From Calidifontibacillus erzurumensis (GTDB taxonomy: Bacteria; Bacillota; Bacilli; Bacillales; Bacillaceae_J): a stretch of 64,000 bases of DNA. The first letter of the stretch is position 1, and each line of letters opens with the position of its first letter. The notes beneath the pieces were generated by a model. That model saw nothing but the letters and a program-made list of their open reading frames with translations, was not told where the DNA came from and searched no databases. Shown here piece after piece: positions 17,976 through 27,466 of the stretch. The stretch spans positions 1-64,000 of the forward strand of contig NZ_JABTTE010000021.1 of NCBI RefSeq assembly GCF_013303125.1. The letters are read 5' to 3'. The translations under genes and the position numbers were made by a program.

Positions 17976-20900
17976 TTGTCAAATTTCAACTTTCTAAAAG
18001 ATAAAAAACAGTATCGCAGTTTTGCCAATGCTTGTTTTGAAGCGGAAAAAGGTTTAGTTGTCAGCCCAGCTGTCAGCGCGATTCAGTCTCGACGTGCGCT
18101 GGAGCTGGCGGTAAAGTGGGTCTATAGTTATGACAGTGCGCTTGAAGTTCCTTATCAAGATAATCTTTCCAGCCTGATTCACGACCGAGAATTTTTAGGA
18201 ATTATTGATGAAGAGTTATTACCGATGATGAAGTATGTAGTGAAACTTGGTAATCAAGCGGTTCATACCAATGCACCAATTACTCGAGATGAAGCGGTGT
18301 TATCCCTTCATCATCTATTTCAATTTATCGCATGGATTGATTATTGTTATTCTGATGAATTTACGGCCGGGGAATTTGATGAATCCTTGCTTCCGGTTGG
18401 AGAAGAAAAGAAGGTCCGTCCGAAAGAATTACAAGATTTATATGAACAATTAAGTGCAAAGGACCGGAAACTTGAAGAAATTATTAAAGAAAATCAACAT
18501 CTACGTAAAAAGGTTACAGAAAAGCGTGAGCAAAATACGAAAGAAAATAATTTCCAAGTAGATCAATTAAATGAATTTGAAACAAGACTAAAATATATCG
18601 ATTTAGATTTGAAACTTGCCGGTTGGGAGTTTAATAAAGATATTATTCGGGAATATCCAGTTGTTGGTATGCCAAATAAGGAAGGTAAAGGGTTTGCTGA
18701 TTATGTTTTATTTGGAGATAATGGGAAGCCTCTTGCTGTAGTAGAAGCAAAAAGAACGTCAAAAGATCCGAAAATTGGTCGCCAACAAGCCAAACTTTAT
18801 GCTGATTGTATCGAAAAAATGTCAGGTGTTCGCCCGGTGATTTTCTATACGAACGGCTTTGAAACATATATTTGGCATGATCCGTATCCACCACGAAAAG
18901 TTTCTGGTTTCTACAACAAAGAAGAATTAAGTTTGTTGATCGAACGTCGGCAAATGAAACGTCCGTTAACAAATATTCAAATTAATGATGATATCAGTAA
19001 TCGTTATTATCAAAAAGAAGCGATTTTATCCGTTTGTGACGCATTGAGTCGTAACCAAAGAAAAGCGCTTCTCGTTATGGCTACAGGTAGCGGGAAAACG
19101 AGAACGGCAATTTCGATTGTCGATGTATTGACTCGTCATAATTGGGTGAAAAATGTTCTCTTTTTAGCCGATCGAAAAGCATTAATCAATCAAGCATATC
19201 GTAACTTTAATAACTTACTGCCAAGTATACCTTTATGCAACCTTTTAGATAATAAGGATAACCCAGAGGAAAGCCGAATCGTCTTTTCTACATATCCAAC
19301 GATGATGAATGCGATTGATGAGGCAAAAAGAAAAGATGGGAAAAAATTATTTACCGTTGGACACTTTGATCTCATCATCATTGATGAGTCGCATCGAAGT
19401 ATCTATAAAAAATACCGCAGCATTTTCGATTATTTTGATGGAATTTTACTCGGCTTAACGGCAACCCCAAAAGATGAGATTGATAAAAATACGTATGAAG
19501 TGTTTGAAATGGAAAATGGTGTTCCGACTTATGCTTATGAGCTGGATCAAGCTGTAAAAGATGGGTTTTTAGTTGATTACCGAACAATTGAAACAAAGAC
19601 AAAGTTTCTAGAAGAAGGTATTCATTACGATGATTTATCGGAAGAAGATAAAGAAAAATATGAAGAAACCTTTGATGAAGAAGATTTCACTGAAGATATT
19701 GACAGCTCTGCCTTAAATGAGTGGCTCTTTAATGACAACACCATCGATATGGTTCTGAAAGATTTAATGAACAAAGGTATTCATGTAGAAGGTGGCGACA
19801 AGCTAGGCAAAACCATTATTTTCGCAAAAAATCGTCGCCATGCCGTAAGAATCGTAGAACGGTTTGACGCATTGTTCCCAGAGTATGGTGGCGATTTTGC
19901 TAGAGTCATTGATTATAGCATAAAATATGTTCAAACATTAATCGATGACTTTTCAGATAAAAGTAAAATGCCACAAATTGCTGTATCTGTGGACATGCTT
20001 GATACAGGTGTGGACATATCAGAAGTGGTTAATCTTGTATTCTTTAAAAAGGTTCGCTCGAAAACAAAGTTCTGGCAAATGATTGGTCGTGGAACACGGC
20101 TTTGTCCAGATTTATTTGGAATTGGACAAGACAAAACGCATTTCCTAATCTTTGACTATTGCGGAAACTTTGAGTTTTTCCGTGAAAATCCAAAGGGCAT
20201 GGAAACTCAAGTTGGTAAAAGCCTCACAGAAAAACTATTCAATGCCAAAGTGGATATAATCCGTGAATTACAAGGAACTAATTATCAAACAGAAGATTAT
20301 ATCAAACATCGCAATGAATTAGTCCATGAAGTAACGAGAGATGTTCTTGCGCTTGATAATGAAAATTTCCGTGTGAGACAACATCTGCAATATGTGGAGA
20401 AATTTAAAAACAAGGACAATTGGGTTACGTTATCTGTTCTTGATACGAATGAAATTAAAGAGCATATCTCACCGATCATTGTCCCAGTTCAAGATGATGA
20501 ATTTGCTAAACGTTTTGATTTATTAATGTATACGATTGAATTGGCAAAATTACAAGCCAACAATGCAACAAAACCAATTCGCAGCGTCATTCAAACGGCG
20601 GAAGCACTTTCTAAACTTGGTACGATTCCGCAAGTAATGGAACAAAAGCACGTCATTGATAAAGTGTTGACGGAAGAATTTTGGGATAGTGCTGATATCT
20701 TTGAATTAGATGAAGTGCGTGAAGCGTTAAGGGATTTAATCAAGTTTATCGAAAAAGAAACACAAAAGATTTATTATACAAACTTCCAAGATGAAGTAAT
20801 TGAAGTAAAAGAAAATGCTCCAATGTTTCATGTGAATGATTTACAAAATTACCGGAAGAAAGTAGAACATTATTTAATCGAACATAAAGACCAGATGGCG

Positions 20901-21314
20901 ATCTACAAGCTGAATCATAATAAACCGCTAACAGCCCAAGATGTAAAAATGCTTGAAGACATACTTTGGAAGGAACTTGGTACGAGAGAAGATTACGAAA
21001 AAGATTTTGGCGACACACCGATTACAAAACTAGTTCGGCAAATTGTTGGCTTGGATCCGAAAGCAGCCAACGAAGCATTTTCCGAATTCCTTTCAGAGGA
21101 GCGGTTAAATCTAAACCAAATTCGTTTTGTTAAACACATTGTTGATTATGTCATTAAAAACGGAACACTCGATAAGAAGGTATTGCAACAAGAACCATTC
21201 AGATCAGTTGGCAGTATTGTTGAACTGTTCAAGGACAATATGGATGATGCAAGAAAAATCATTGGCATTATTGATGAGATCAATCGAAATGCGGAAGAAG
21301 TGACAGGGGCGTAA
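17976..21314 (+). CDS. hsdR: Type I restriction endonuclease subunit (EcoEI-like)
   Basis: Motor and nuclease subunit of 1112 aa that translocates DNA and cuts far from unmethylated sites. An N-terminal DUF4145-like helical domain (about 10-125) precedes a coiled segment. The nuclease core has Asp242 and EAK (257-259). The helicase has Walker A MATGSGKT (368-375), a DESH box (IIDESHRS), GLTATP and the QMIGRGTRL motif VI. A long C-terminal HsdM/S-binding region follows. The start is TTG after AAAGGGAGGTG. It is complete, so the system is probably active. Confidence 0.95.
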   Translation: MSNFNFLKDKKQYRSFANACFEAEKGLVVSPAVSAIQSRRALELAVKWVYSYDSALEVPYQDNLSSLIHDREFLGIIDEELLPMMKYVVKLGNQAVHTNAPITRDEAVLSLHHLFQFIAWIDYCYSDEFTAGEFDESLLPVGEEKKVRPKELQDLYEQLSAKDRKLEEIIKENQHLRKKVTEKREQNTKENNFQVDQLNEFETRLKYIDLDLKLAGWEFNKDIIREYPVVGMPNKEGKGFADYVLFGDNGKPLAVVEAKRTSKDPKIGRQQAKLYADCIEKMSGVRPVIFYTNGFETYIWHDPYPPRKVSGFYNKEELSLLIERRQMKRPLTNIQINDDISNRYYQKEAILSVCDALSRNQRKALLVMATGSGKTRTAISIVDVLTRHNWVKNVLFLADRKALINQAYRNFNNLLPSIPLCNLLDNKDNPEESRIVFSTYPTMMNAIDEAKRKDGKKLFTVGHFDLIIIDESHRSIYKKYRSIFDYFDGILLGLTATPKDEIDKNTYEVFEMENGVPTYAYELDQAVKDGFLVDYRTIETKTKFLEEGIHYDDLSEEDKEKYEETFDEEDFTEDIDSSALNEWLFNDNTIDMVLKDLMNKGIHVEGGDKLGKTIIFAKNRRHAVRIVERFDALFPEYGGDFARVIDYSIKYVQTLIDDFSDKSKMPQIAVSVDMLDTGVDISEVVNLVFFKKVRSKTKFWQMIGRGTRLCPDLFGIGQDKTHFLIFDYCGNFEFFRENPKGMETQVGKSLTEKLFNAKVDIIRELQGTNYQTEDYIKHRNELVHEVTRDVLALDNENFRVRQHLQYVEKFKNKDNWVTLSVLDTNEIKEHISPIIVPVQDDEFAKRFDLLMYTIELAKLQANNATKPIRSVIQTAEALSKLGTIPQVMEQKHVIDKVLTEEFWDSADIFELDEVREALRDLIKFIEKETQKIYYTNFQDEVIEVKENAPMFHVNDLQNYRKKVEHYLIEHKDQMAIYKLNHNKPLTAQDVKMLEDILWKELGTREDYEKDFGDTPITKLVRQIVGLDPKAANEAFSEFLSEERLNLNQIRFVKHIVDYVIKNGTLDKKVLQQEPFRSVGSIVELFKDNMDDARKIIGIIDEINRNAEEVTGA

Positions 21315-21382
21315 ATATTATCAATCATGAAATGACACCTAGGATAAATATCTTAGGTGTCTTTATTTTTAGGAGGGCATAT

Positions 21383-22654
21383 ATGTCAAAGGATATTGTA
21401 ATTAATTCTGGTATTTTTCCTGTGATAATGAGTATCCAAGATAAAGACATCAATGGTAAGTATTCTAAAGTATATCATATACCAAGAAGTATCAATCTAC
21501 TATATTTAGAAAATATAAAAGATAACTGTGAAAAAGATCTTCTTAGAAAATATGCAAATGCAGAAAAACTTAATGATAATGAATTAGAAACATTGTTTAA
21601 GTTTTTTATTAACAAAATTGACAAACCAAAAATAAATAGTAGTGGTAAGAATAGTGACCTATTGAGTATATTTGGTGCCGAAATGATAGAAATAAATGGA
21701 AGCATAGAGTTGCAAATAATTAAAGAGTATACTTCTTATATTAAAAAAGAAACATGGGAATGTATTGCTATGGATATGTTAAAGGATAACTATGAGCAAA
21801 TAATTACAAAATATGATTTTGGGGATATCCGAATTGACTTAGGTGCATGGAAAACTGAATTTAATGAAGAAAAGCAATCGTTATTAAACTCATTTAGAAG
21901 TGCTTTTTTATTTACGCTAGTCGGATTTCTGTATGGAGATAATAGACATCTATATAGCTCATTTTATGACTTCTTTGAAAACGAATTCTCAAAAAGAATT
22001 GGACTTATATATGGAATATGGAAAACTAAAAAGTCTAGTGAAAAAGTTAAATACATACCTATATATGATAGTTTCTATAATTTAAAAGGATTGCAGGTAC
22101 AAGAGCTAATTGAAATAGTGCTTGCCGTTTTGGAAACTGATGAGTTGGATATGAAAGATAAGGAAATGATTAAAAATTCTATTGTAAATGGTGCGGAAAG
22201 CCTTCATAAAAATATGGATATACAAACAATGCAATTAGAACAAACATTGGTTAAACCAGTTGTTAATTATATAATGGAAATACAAACCGCAGGTGACGAT
22301 TTGAAAGCTGCACAAGCTTTATATGAACAGAACTTATATAACCAGTCTGTTAATAGATCTTATTATTCGATGATGCATTCACTAAAAGCATTATTAGAAA
22401 GTGAAAATATGCTTTCAGATTGGGAGCCAAATGCTTTAAATGTTAAGGAAAGTCATAAGCAACTTGAGAGAAAATTATCCTCGTTGGTTAGTAATGGTAA
22501 AATAGGACTAGATTATTTGGACTCATTTAGGTTTGTTAAGCAAAAGAGGTGGATAGCAGACTATAATATAGCAAAAATTGATGAAATAGAATGTAAAGAT
22601 TGTTTGAAAAAGGCAAATAACTTTTTATCGGAAGTAAAAAGATTAACATATTAG
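21383..22654 (+). CDS. HEPN-domain protein attached to the type I locus
   Basis: Protein of 423 aa. The first about 290 residues are unrecognised. The C-terminal part is a HEPN domain (about 295-420) with the motif NRSYYSMMH, where Arg325 and His332 make the Rx6H pair found in HEPN ribonucleases and toxins. The start ATG lies 6-7 bases after AGGAGGG, 68 bases past hsdR on the same strand, so it belongs to the operon or follows it closely. A possible role is an RNA-cutting back-up that acts if restriction fails, as with anticodon nucleases at some type I loci. That is inference; it could also be a nucleotidyltransferase partner. A decayed relative of the same HEPN region lies at 45.1-45.5 kb. 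Confidence 0.7.
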   Translation: MSKDIVINSGIFPVIMSIQDKDINGKYSKVYHIPRSINLLYLENIKDNCEKDLLRKYANAEKLNDNELETLFKFFINKIDKPKINSSGKNSDLLSIFGAEMIEINGSIELQIIKEYTSYIKKETWECIAMDMLKDNYEQIITKYDFGDIRIDLGAWKTEFNEEKQSLLNSFRSAFLFTLVGFLYGDNRHLYSSFYDFFENEFSKRIGLIYGIWKTKKSSEKVKYIPIYDSFYNLKGLQVQELIEIVLAVLETDELDMKDKEMIKNSIVNGAESLHKNMDIQTMQLEQTLVKPVVNYIMEIQTAGDDLKAAQALYEQNLYNQSVNRSYYSMMHSLKALLESENMLSDWEPNALNVKESHKQLERKLSSLVSNGKIGLDYLDSFRFVKQKRWIADYNIAKIDEIECKDCLKKANNFLSEVKRLTY

Positions 22655-22705
22655 ATTGCAGGAGTATACCTTAATCGGGATAATGAGCAGATTGTAAATT
22701 AGGCT

Positions 22706-22753
22706 TTCGGTAAAGTACTCATCGAAGTATCCTTCGATGCTTGCTTTACCGAA
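22706..22753. repeat. Long imperfect hairpin with repeat arms
   Basis: TTCGGTAAAG (22706-22715) is answered by CTTTACCGAA (22744-22753), and inside them ATCGAAG pairs with CTTCGAT. The arms carry the same CGGTAAAG core that recurs as direct repeats further downstream, so this is more than a simple terminator, and no T-run follows. Confidence 0.6.
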
Positions 22754-22834
22754 TGTTATTATCAAGAATCCCTTGATATCAAAGGGTTTAACCAGTTCTT
22801 GAATTTTACTCAATAAGCTAACCGGTGAATTACT

Positions 22835-22881
22835 CGGTAAAGTAAGCAGTGATAAGATAAATTATTCGGTAAAGTAAGCAG
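22835..22881 (+). repeat. Two direct CGGTAAAGTAAGCAG repeats
   Basis: Identical 15-mers at 22835-22849 and 22867-22881 are spaced 32 bases start to start, just before the gene at 22912. A partial third copy is at 22708 and an inverted one at 22741-22753. They look like binding sites for a protein acting on this promoter or on the DNA itself. The second copy ends 17 bases before the ribosome site. Confidence 0.65.
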
Positions 22882-22911
22882 ATATTTTTTTTGTATTGGA
22901 GGGATATGAAA

Positions 22912-23403
22912 GTGAGAGACACGAAGCGGATTCCAAGGATTTTAACTCTGTTGTTCAAAATATGGGAGCAGCAACCGGATTTGCGATTTAATCAGTTAGT
23001 TCAAAATCTACAAGCTTTATATTCCCAGCAAAATAATAACTTTGGTAAAAGATATTTTTATGAAAAGGATGGAGAGATTACTTACCAGAATTATTATATA
23101 GATTTATTTTACTTGGAGGATGACCAGTGGGAACAATTTTTAAGAGATTATTTGTCGGAAATCGAAGAAGAGTTGCAAGAGCGAGAAAAGCAAATTACTC
23201 CTGAAGTAGTAGATGAAATTGTGCAACTATTTATTGAAGCAGGGATGATTGAAACAGAAGTATCAGATTCTTTAAAAGAAAGAATTCGGTTATTTTTGAA
23301 AAAGGAAAGCAAATGGTTAACAATTGACGCTCTGTTAATCGCAATTAAAACACTTCCTTTGGAAGAACGAAAAGAATTAATTGAAAAGATTAAGAGAATA
23401 TAA
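22912..23403 (+). CDS. Uncharacterised protein with DUF1040-like N-terminus
   Basis: Protein of 163 aa. The first about 75 residues (MRDTKRIPRIL, PDLRFNQLVQNL, then YLEDDQWEQF) resemble a short family, which I recall as YihD/DUF1040-like, common near mobile DNA in Firmicutes. The rest is charged helix with an internal EEELQEREKQI stretch. The start is taken at GTG, 8 bases after GGAGGG; an ATG two codons upstream would be too close to the ribosome site. Repeats with CGGTAAAG cores precede it. The function is unknown. Confidence 0.6.
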   Translation: MRDTKRIPRILTLLFKIWEQQPDLRFNQLVQNLQALYSQQNNNFGKRYFYEKDGEITYQNYYIDLFYLEDDQWEQFLRDYLSEIEEELQEREKQITPEVVDEIVQLFIEAGMIETEVSDSLKERIRLFLKKESKWLTIDALLIAIKTLPLEERKELIEKIKRI

Positions 23404-23442
23404 ATGACATAATTTTTTGCTGAAACTTTTAGTTTAATTAAA

Positions 23443-23479
23443 GAAAAAACTGTTGTCCAAATTATTTGAACAACAGTTT
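23443..23479 (-). terminator. Terminator of the interrupted recombinase gene
   Basis: AAACTGTTG (23447-23455) pairs with CAACAGTTT (23471-23479), and the minus strand then runs into a T-tract. It overlaps the recombinase stop codon. Confidence 0.75.
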
Positions 23480-23835
23480 ACGCAATTTCGATGTCTATCT
23501 GCTTCATTAGGTCTTCGATTTCCACATATGGTGTGAGCCGGTAATCGATTCTTATATGGTTATCTTTCGAAAAGTTAATTCCTATCTTTTCGATTGCCAA
23601 AAGAAATATAGCGCGTTTTTCTTCATTTGTATAATTATGAATATCTTGTTTGAATCGACCAATTAATTCGGCTTGCATTACATCTTCTGACAAAAGATCA
23701 ATCTGTTCTCTTGTTGTGTGGTATTCCTGTATTTCGTTTGTAGTAGATAATATTTGCATTTCAAAGATTTCTTTTAACTCCAGAAAGTACTCATTATTTT
23801 TATCTAGTGTGGATAAAAGATATTTTAGTTTTTCA
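23478..23835 (-). pseudogene. 3' part of a serine-recombinase gene split by IS66
   Basis: Encodes the C-terminal end (KLKYLLSTLDKNNEYF to the stop) of a large serine recombinase: a coiled coil followed by the final beta region typical of the family (IGRFKQDIHNYTNEEKRA). Joined to the upstream part at 26185-27466, with one copy of the 8-bp duplication removed, the frame is continuous (LNENLEK then LKYLLSTL). The uninterrupted gene would have about 543 codons. It is broken here by the insertion. Confidence 0.85.
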
Positions 23836-23933
23836 GTAAGCCCGAAATAATGGTAAAATGAAAATAAAAAAAGCACGCCTTTTGGCACGCACGATGAATA
23901 GCCCTCCAATCAAGATTTTTTTCGGATTGAGGG

Positions 23934-25511
23934 CTATGTTGCTATTGCACATGTTTCACGGATATTTTTATTCCAAGGCAAATAGCGATCGATGATTTCT
24001 GGTTGTTGATGGATAGGTAGATTCGGCAACTCAGTCAATACTTTTACTAAGTATTGATAAAAGTCGATTCCATTTGCTTTGGCTGTTTCAGCTAAACTCA
24101 GACAAATGGCATTTGCTTCAGCGCCCAATTCGCTCACTGAGAAAAGCCAGTTTTTTCGGCCGATCACATTTGGACGGATCGCGTTTTCCGCTGGGTTATT
24201 ATCAATCGCAATGCGACCATCATTTAGGAATGCTTTTAGACCTTCGGCATGTTTCAAAGTATAGTTTGCTGCTTCCGCAAGGGCACTTCTGCCGTAAAAA
24301 GGAGATTCATCTACCCATCGTAAGAATTCTTCCACGATTGGTTTGGAATATTTCTTTCGTGCTTTTCGACGTTTGCTTGGTGAAAGATGCTTAAACTTTC
24401 GCTCCAATTTGTAAAGTCGATTACAATATTCCACACCTTTTTCTCCGTTTTTGCTGTCGGCTTTTAACCATTTTCTACGTACATGTGCCCAACAATTTGC
24501 GAATGTCACGTTAGGTAAACCAGCGTATGCAGAATATCCGTCACAAATAATGGTTCCCTTAAATTTTTCCACGAAGTCTTTTAAAACTTCACGACTTCGC
24601 GATAAAGCACTATGGAACATGACAATGATCGGTCCTTGATAAGCAACGCTTCTGAATACCCAATTATAAGCATTGGACTGAGCTGACTTTCCATCCGAAC
24701 GCTTGAGTATTTGCACATACGTTTCATCTATATGAAGAATCGACTTTTTCATGAGGAATTCTTTCATTCGATGATAAATTGGAAGCAACCAGTCCTCAGC
24801 GATTCGAATCACCCAGTTCGATAAATTCTTATCGTTTGTCAACAGACCATAACGATTCCATTCTTTTACTTGACGGTATAAAGGCAAATATTGAACGAAC
24901 TTGTCGTAGATCAGTTTTGCCAAGACCGTTGGGCCTGCAATGCTACGTTGAATCGCAGGTTGCGGTGCTTTTCCACGTTTGATTTGTGAGTTTTTGCTAA
25001 GGTCTTTTTTACAATTCCTGCACTCATAAGCGTGTTCAATATGGCGAACACGCTTCACAACAGCCGGTATAAATTTTGCTTCCTCACGGACAACGGTGCT
25101 ACCAATCTCTGTCATAGGAGAGTGACAACACCGACATTGTAAGTGTTCCGGATGATGATGGATTTCTTCAATTTCTAAACCTTCTAAGAAGGAATTGTTT
25201 CGTTTCTTTTTATGTAGGTTACGAACAACTGTATACGTGACAGTGTCTGTGCTTTGTTCTTCTGTGTGCTCAGATTCATAAAAAAAATCGTCATCATCAA
25301 ACAAGGAACACTGTCCATCTGGCACTTGATACTTTGATTTTTCCGATTTAGAGCCATAAAGTAATTTTGTTAAGTGGCGAACTTGATTCGTCAACACTTC
25401 AATTTGTTTTGATAGTTCTTTATTTTGTTCCTTCACATATGTCAACTGTTCTTCCAACAACTGAATCACTTTTTCTGGAGATATTGAAGTTTGATCCAAA
25501 TCATTCACCAC
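23934..25511 (-). CDS. tnpC: IS66 transposase TnpC
   Basis: DDE transposase of 525 aa. An N-terminal coiled coil (ISPEKVIQLLEEQLTYVKEQ) and a zinc-finger region with paired cysteines (LQCRCCHSPM, YECRNCKKDL) precede the catalytic core. Acidic residues are seen in LHIDETYVQI, IICDGYSAYAG and DNNPAENAIRP, the last being the IS66 signature. The start is GTG after GGACGGAATA. It is intact and probably able to move the element. Confidence 0.93.
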   Translation of the reverse strand: MVNDLDQTSISPEKVIQLLEEQLTYVKEQNKELSKQIEVLTNQVRHLTKLLYGSKSEKSKYQVPDGQCSLFDDDDFFYESEHTEEQSTDTVTYTVVRNLHKKKRNNSFLEGLEIEEIHHHPEHLQCRCCHSPMTEIGSTVVREEAKFIPAVVKRVRHIEHAYECRNCKKDLSKNSQIKRGKAPQPAIQRSIAGPTVLAKLIYDKFVQYLPLYRQVKEWNRYGLLTNDKNLSNWVIRIAEDWLLPIYHRMKEFLMKKSILHIDETYVQILKRSDGKSAQSNAYNWVFRSVAYQGPIIVMFHSALSRSREVLKDFVEKFKGTIICDGYSAYAGLPNVTFANCWAHVRRKWLKADSKNGEKGVEYCNRLYKLERKFKHLSPSKRRKARKKYSKPIVEEFLRWVDESPFYGRSALAEAANYTLKHAEGLKAFLNDGRIAIDNNPAENAIRPNVIGRKNWLFSVSELGAEANAICLSLAETAKANGIDFYQYLVKVLTELPNLPIHQQPEIIDRYLPWNKNIRETCAIAT

Positions 25512-25562
25512 TATTCCGTCCTAGTTTCATAATGTCTTGATTATAACACTAGTCGGAAGTGG

Positions 25563-25916
25563 TTAGAAGACACCTTTTTGAGATTTTTTGATGGCTTTCG
25601 GTTGTTGAATGGATAGGCCTTCCAGTAACCAACGAAGCTCTTGTTGTGTAAGCTGCCGAACTTCCTTTTCATTTCTTGGCCATTGGAGTTTACCATGATC
25701 CAAGCGTTTGTAAAGCATAGCGAAGCCATCTCCATCAAAATATAAACATTTATAACGATCTTTTCTACGACCACAAAATAAGAAGATGGCATCACTGTAT
25801 GGATCTAGTTCGAAAGAATCCTGGATCAATGTAGCTAAACCATCAATCCCTTTTCTCATATCAGTGTGTCCGCAAATGATGTAGATATTTTTGCATTTTG
25901 TAAAATCATGAATCAC
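25563..25916 (-). CDS. tnpB: IS66 accessory protein TnpB
   Basis: Protein of 117 aa of the IS66 Orf2 family. It has the characteristic HTDMRKGIDGLA near the start and IFLFCGRRKDRYKCLYFDGDGF in the middle. It is needed for IS66 transposition but its biochemical role is unclear. It is unrelated to the TnpB nucleases of IS605. The ATG lies ten bases into the end of tnpA. Confidence 0.93.
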   Translation of the reverse strand: MIHDFTKCKNIYIICGHTDMRKGIDGLATLIQDSFELDPYSDAIFLFCGRRKDRYKCLYFDGDGFAMLYKRLDHGKLQWPRNEKEVRQLTQQELRWLLEGLSIQQPKAIKKSQKGVF

Positions 25917-26133
25917 TTCTATTCAACTCCCTGATAACGCCTTGAAGCAATTGGGGTTTTACACCGGGGAAGAAAGAGATTTTGCAATGTTTAGATTGAA
26001 TAACGCAAACAGGTCTGAGGGGGCCACGATTCCTTTGGGTTGGAGTTGAATCGGATTCCAATTTTACAGGCACGATATTTAATTTTTCTGTTGCCAAATA
26101 AGAACACCTCCTCTGTAATTGGATTAATTCCAT
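25906..26133 (-). CDS. tnpA: IS66 accessory protein TnpA, possibly short at the N-terminus
   Basis: The last about 50 residues (IVPVKLESD to FFPGVKPQLLQGVIREL) match the C-terminal end of IS66 Orf1. The first in-element Met gives 75 aa, shorter than usual, and the expected helix-turn-helix start is not evident. The frame runs back across the element end, so the true start is uncertain. It may be truncated or start at a non-ATG codon. Confidence 0.6.
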   Translation of the reverse strand: MELIQLQRRCSYLATEKLNIVPVKLESDSTPTQRNRGPLRPVCVIQSKHCKISFFPGVKPQLLQGVIRELNRSDS

Positions 26134-26184
26134 CTTACAGGGAGGTGAGATCGATTGATATGCGTTGTTTGAATTCGGGCTTAC

Positions 26185-27466
26185 GTTTTTCAAGGTTTTC
26201 GTTCAAGTCATTGATTTTTTGTTCAAGCCCTTTTTTCCATCGATTTAAGATTTTTTCTGTTTGCTTTTCATAATATTTCAATTCCCTGCCCCATCTTAGT
26301 GAAAAATCAGCAAAAATACTTTCATGAATTTTATCAATTGATATTTTCTTTTTACATGAAGGGCAACAGTAATACATATATTTTTTCTTGGACTTTGCGG
26401 GAGTCGAATTTCTTGTTATCAGTTTCTCTTTACATTCATGGCAATAAACTAAATCTCGTAAAATATACGGGCTATCCATGTGATCTTTGTTTTGTTTATA
26501 ATTTCTAAAAAATTGGGTGGTATTCCACAAGTTGGCCCCGATTAAAGGTTCATGATGATTTTTAAATAGAAAAATTTCTTCTTCCGGTTTCTTTTTACTA
26601 TTCTCAAAACTGGTGCGGGTAAACCAAGCTAATTCACCGATATACCAACGATTGTTTAAAATATATCGTACGGTTGAATCATTCCATCCTTTTGCATCAA
26701 TACTTGGCGGTGGAATATCCGCTTCATTTAATAAATTTGCAATTTTTCGATCGCTATAACCGTAACTGTATAAATAAAAGATAAGAATGACAATGCTTTT
26801 ATTTTAATTGGTTTCAATCGTATTGTCCTTTGTTGTTAGAGAATAACCATAAGGATTTCTAGATCCGGGACGTTCGGGTTTTGATGAATTTACTACAGAC
26901 GTATGGTAATCAGACGCTCTCTGAGACTTCTCTACCGATTCTTCATGAGCAAAAGACAATCTTGCTTGAACATAAGGATTATTTTCGTTCCACTCCCCTT
27001 CGATTTTCGAAGAGTACACTTTAAAATTTGGGCGAACTTCTTTAATTGGTCCGAGTACATATAATACAAAGTCTTCAATTAGCCTTGTAATTCGTGACTC
27101 TTCATAGAAAATGACAGCTTTCACATTTCCATTGTTTAAAATGAATTGCTTCATATTTTGCATTTGAACCCTTTTTTGTGCAGGAATATGGTAGGCAGAT
27201 TTTGCTTCTTCAATAAAAGATACAACTACTTGAAATCCTTCTCTTTTTGCTCTTGCAACAATTTCAGATTCTTGGATATGCAAAGAATGTCCGAATGTTT
27301 GTCCATCATCAGACCAACGAATATACGATGTTGCTAAAGGAATAGATTCTTTAAAAATATTAAAAGGTAACTTTACCTCTTGAAGATTCGGTCTAGGAGT
27401 TTCTGTCAGCAAGTAAACCCCATTTATTAAATAAGTGTGCTTATGCATAAAGTGCATACTGCTCAC
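26185..27466 (-). pseudogene. 5' part of the serine-recombinase gene, with in-frame stop
   Basis: Encodes a catalytic domain with YIRWSDDGQ (Ser52), then a recombinase domain (WNDSTVRYILNNRWYIGEL) and zinc ribbon (YCHECK, CCPSCKKK). An in-frame TAA at 26804-26806, after ETN, interrupts the frame, which then stays open to the IS66 junction. The gene is thus doubly broken, by nonsense codon and insertion. It starts at GTG 27466, overlapping the end of the preceding recombinase gene by 26 bases. Such a tandem pair recalls staphylococcal ccrA/ccrB in size and order (about 474 and 543 aa), but this is an analogy, not shown homology. Confidence 0.88.

Larger units (their letters stand above)
23836..26184 (-). 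mobile_element. IS66-family insertion sequence, 2349 bp
   Basis: The outer ends are GTAAGCCCGAA at 23836-23846 and its inverse at 26174-26184. They are flanked by identical 8-bp target duplications GTTTTTCA at 23828-23835 and 26185-26192. Eight bp is the IS66 norm, and GTAA ends fit the family. It carries tnpA, tnpB and tnpC in the usual order on the minus strand. Removing it restores an open recombinase frame. The exact duplication suggests a fairly recent insertion. Confidence 0.95.

Noticed and set aside
24074-24982. Several plus-strand frames inside the IS66 tnpC gene
   Set aside because: They are antisense shadows of a strongly coding transposase gene.
26131-26138. IS66 end placed at the GTAAGATGG sequence
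   Set aside because: This gave no matching target duplication. The true end at 26184 has GTAAGCCCGAA and an exact 8-bp duplication with the other side.
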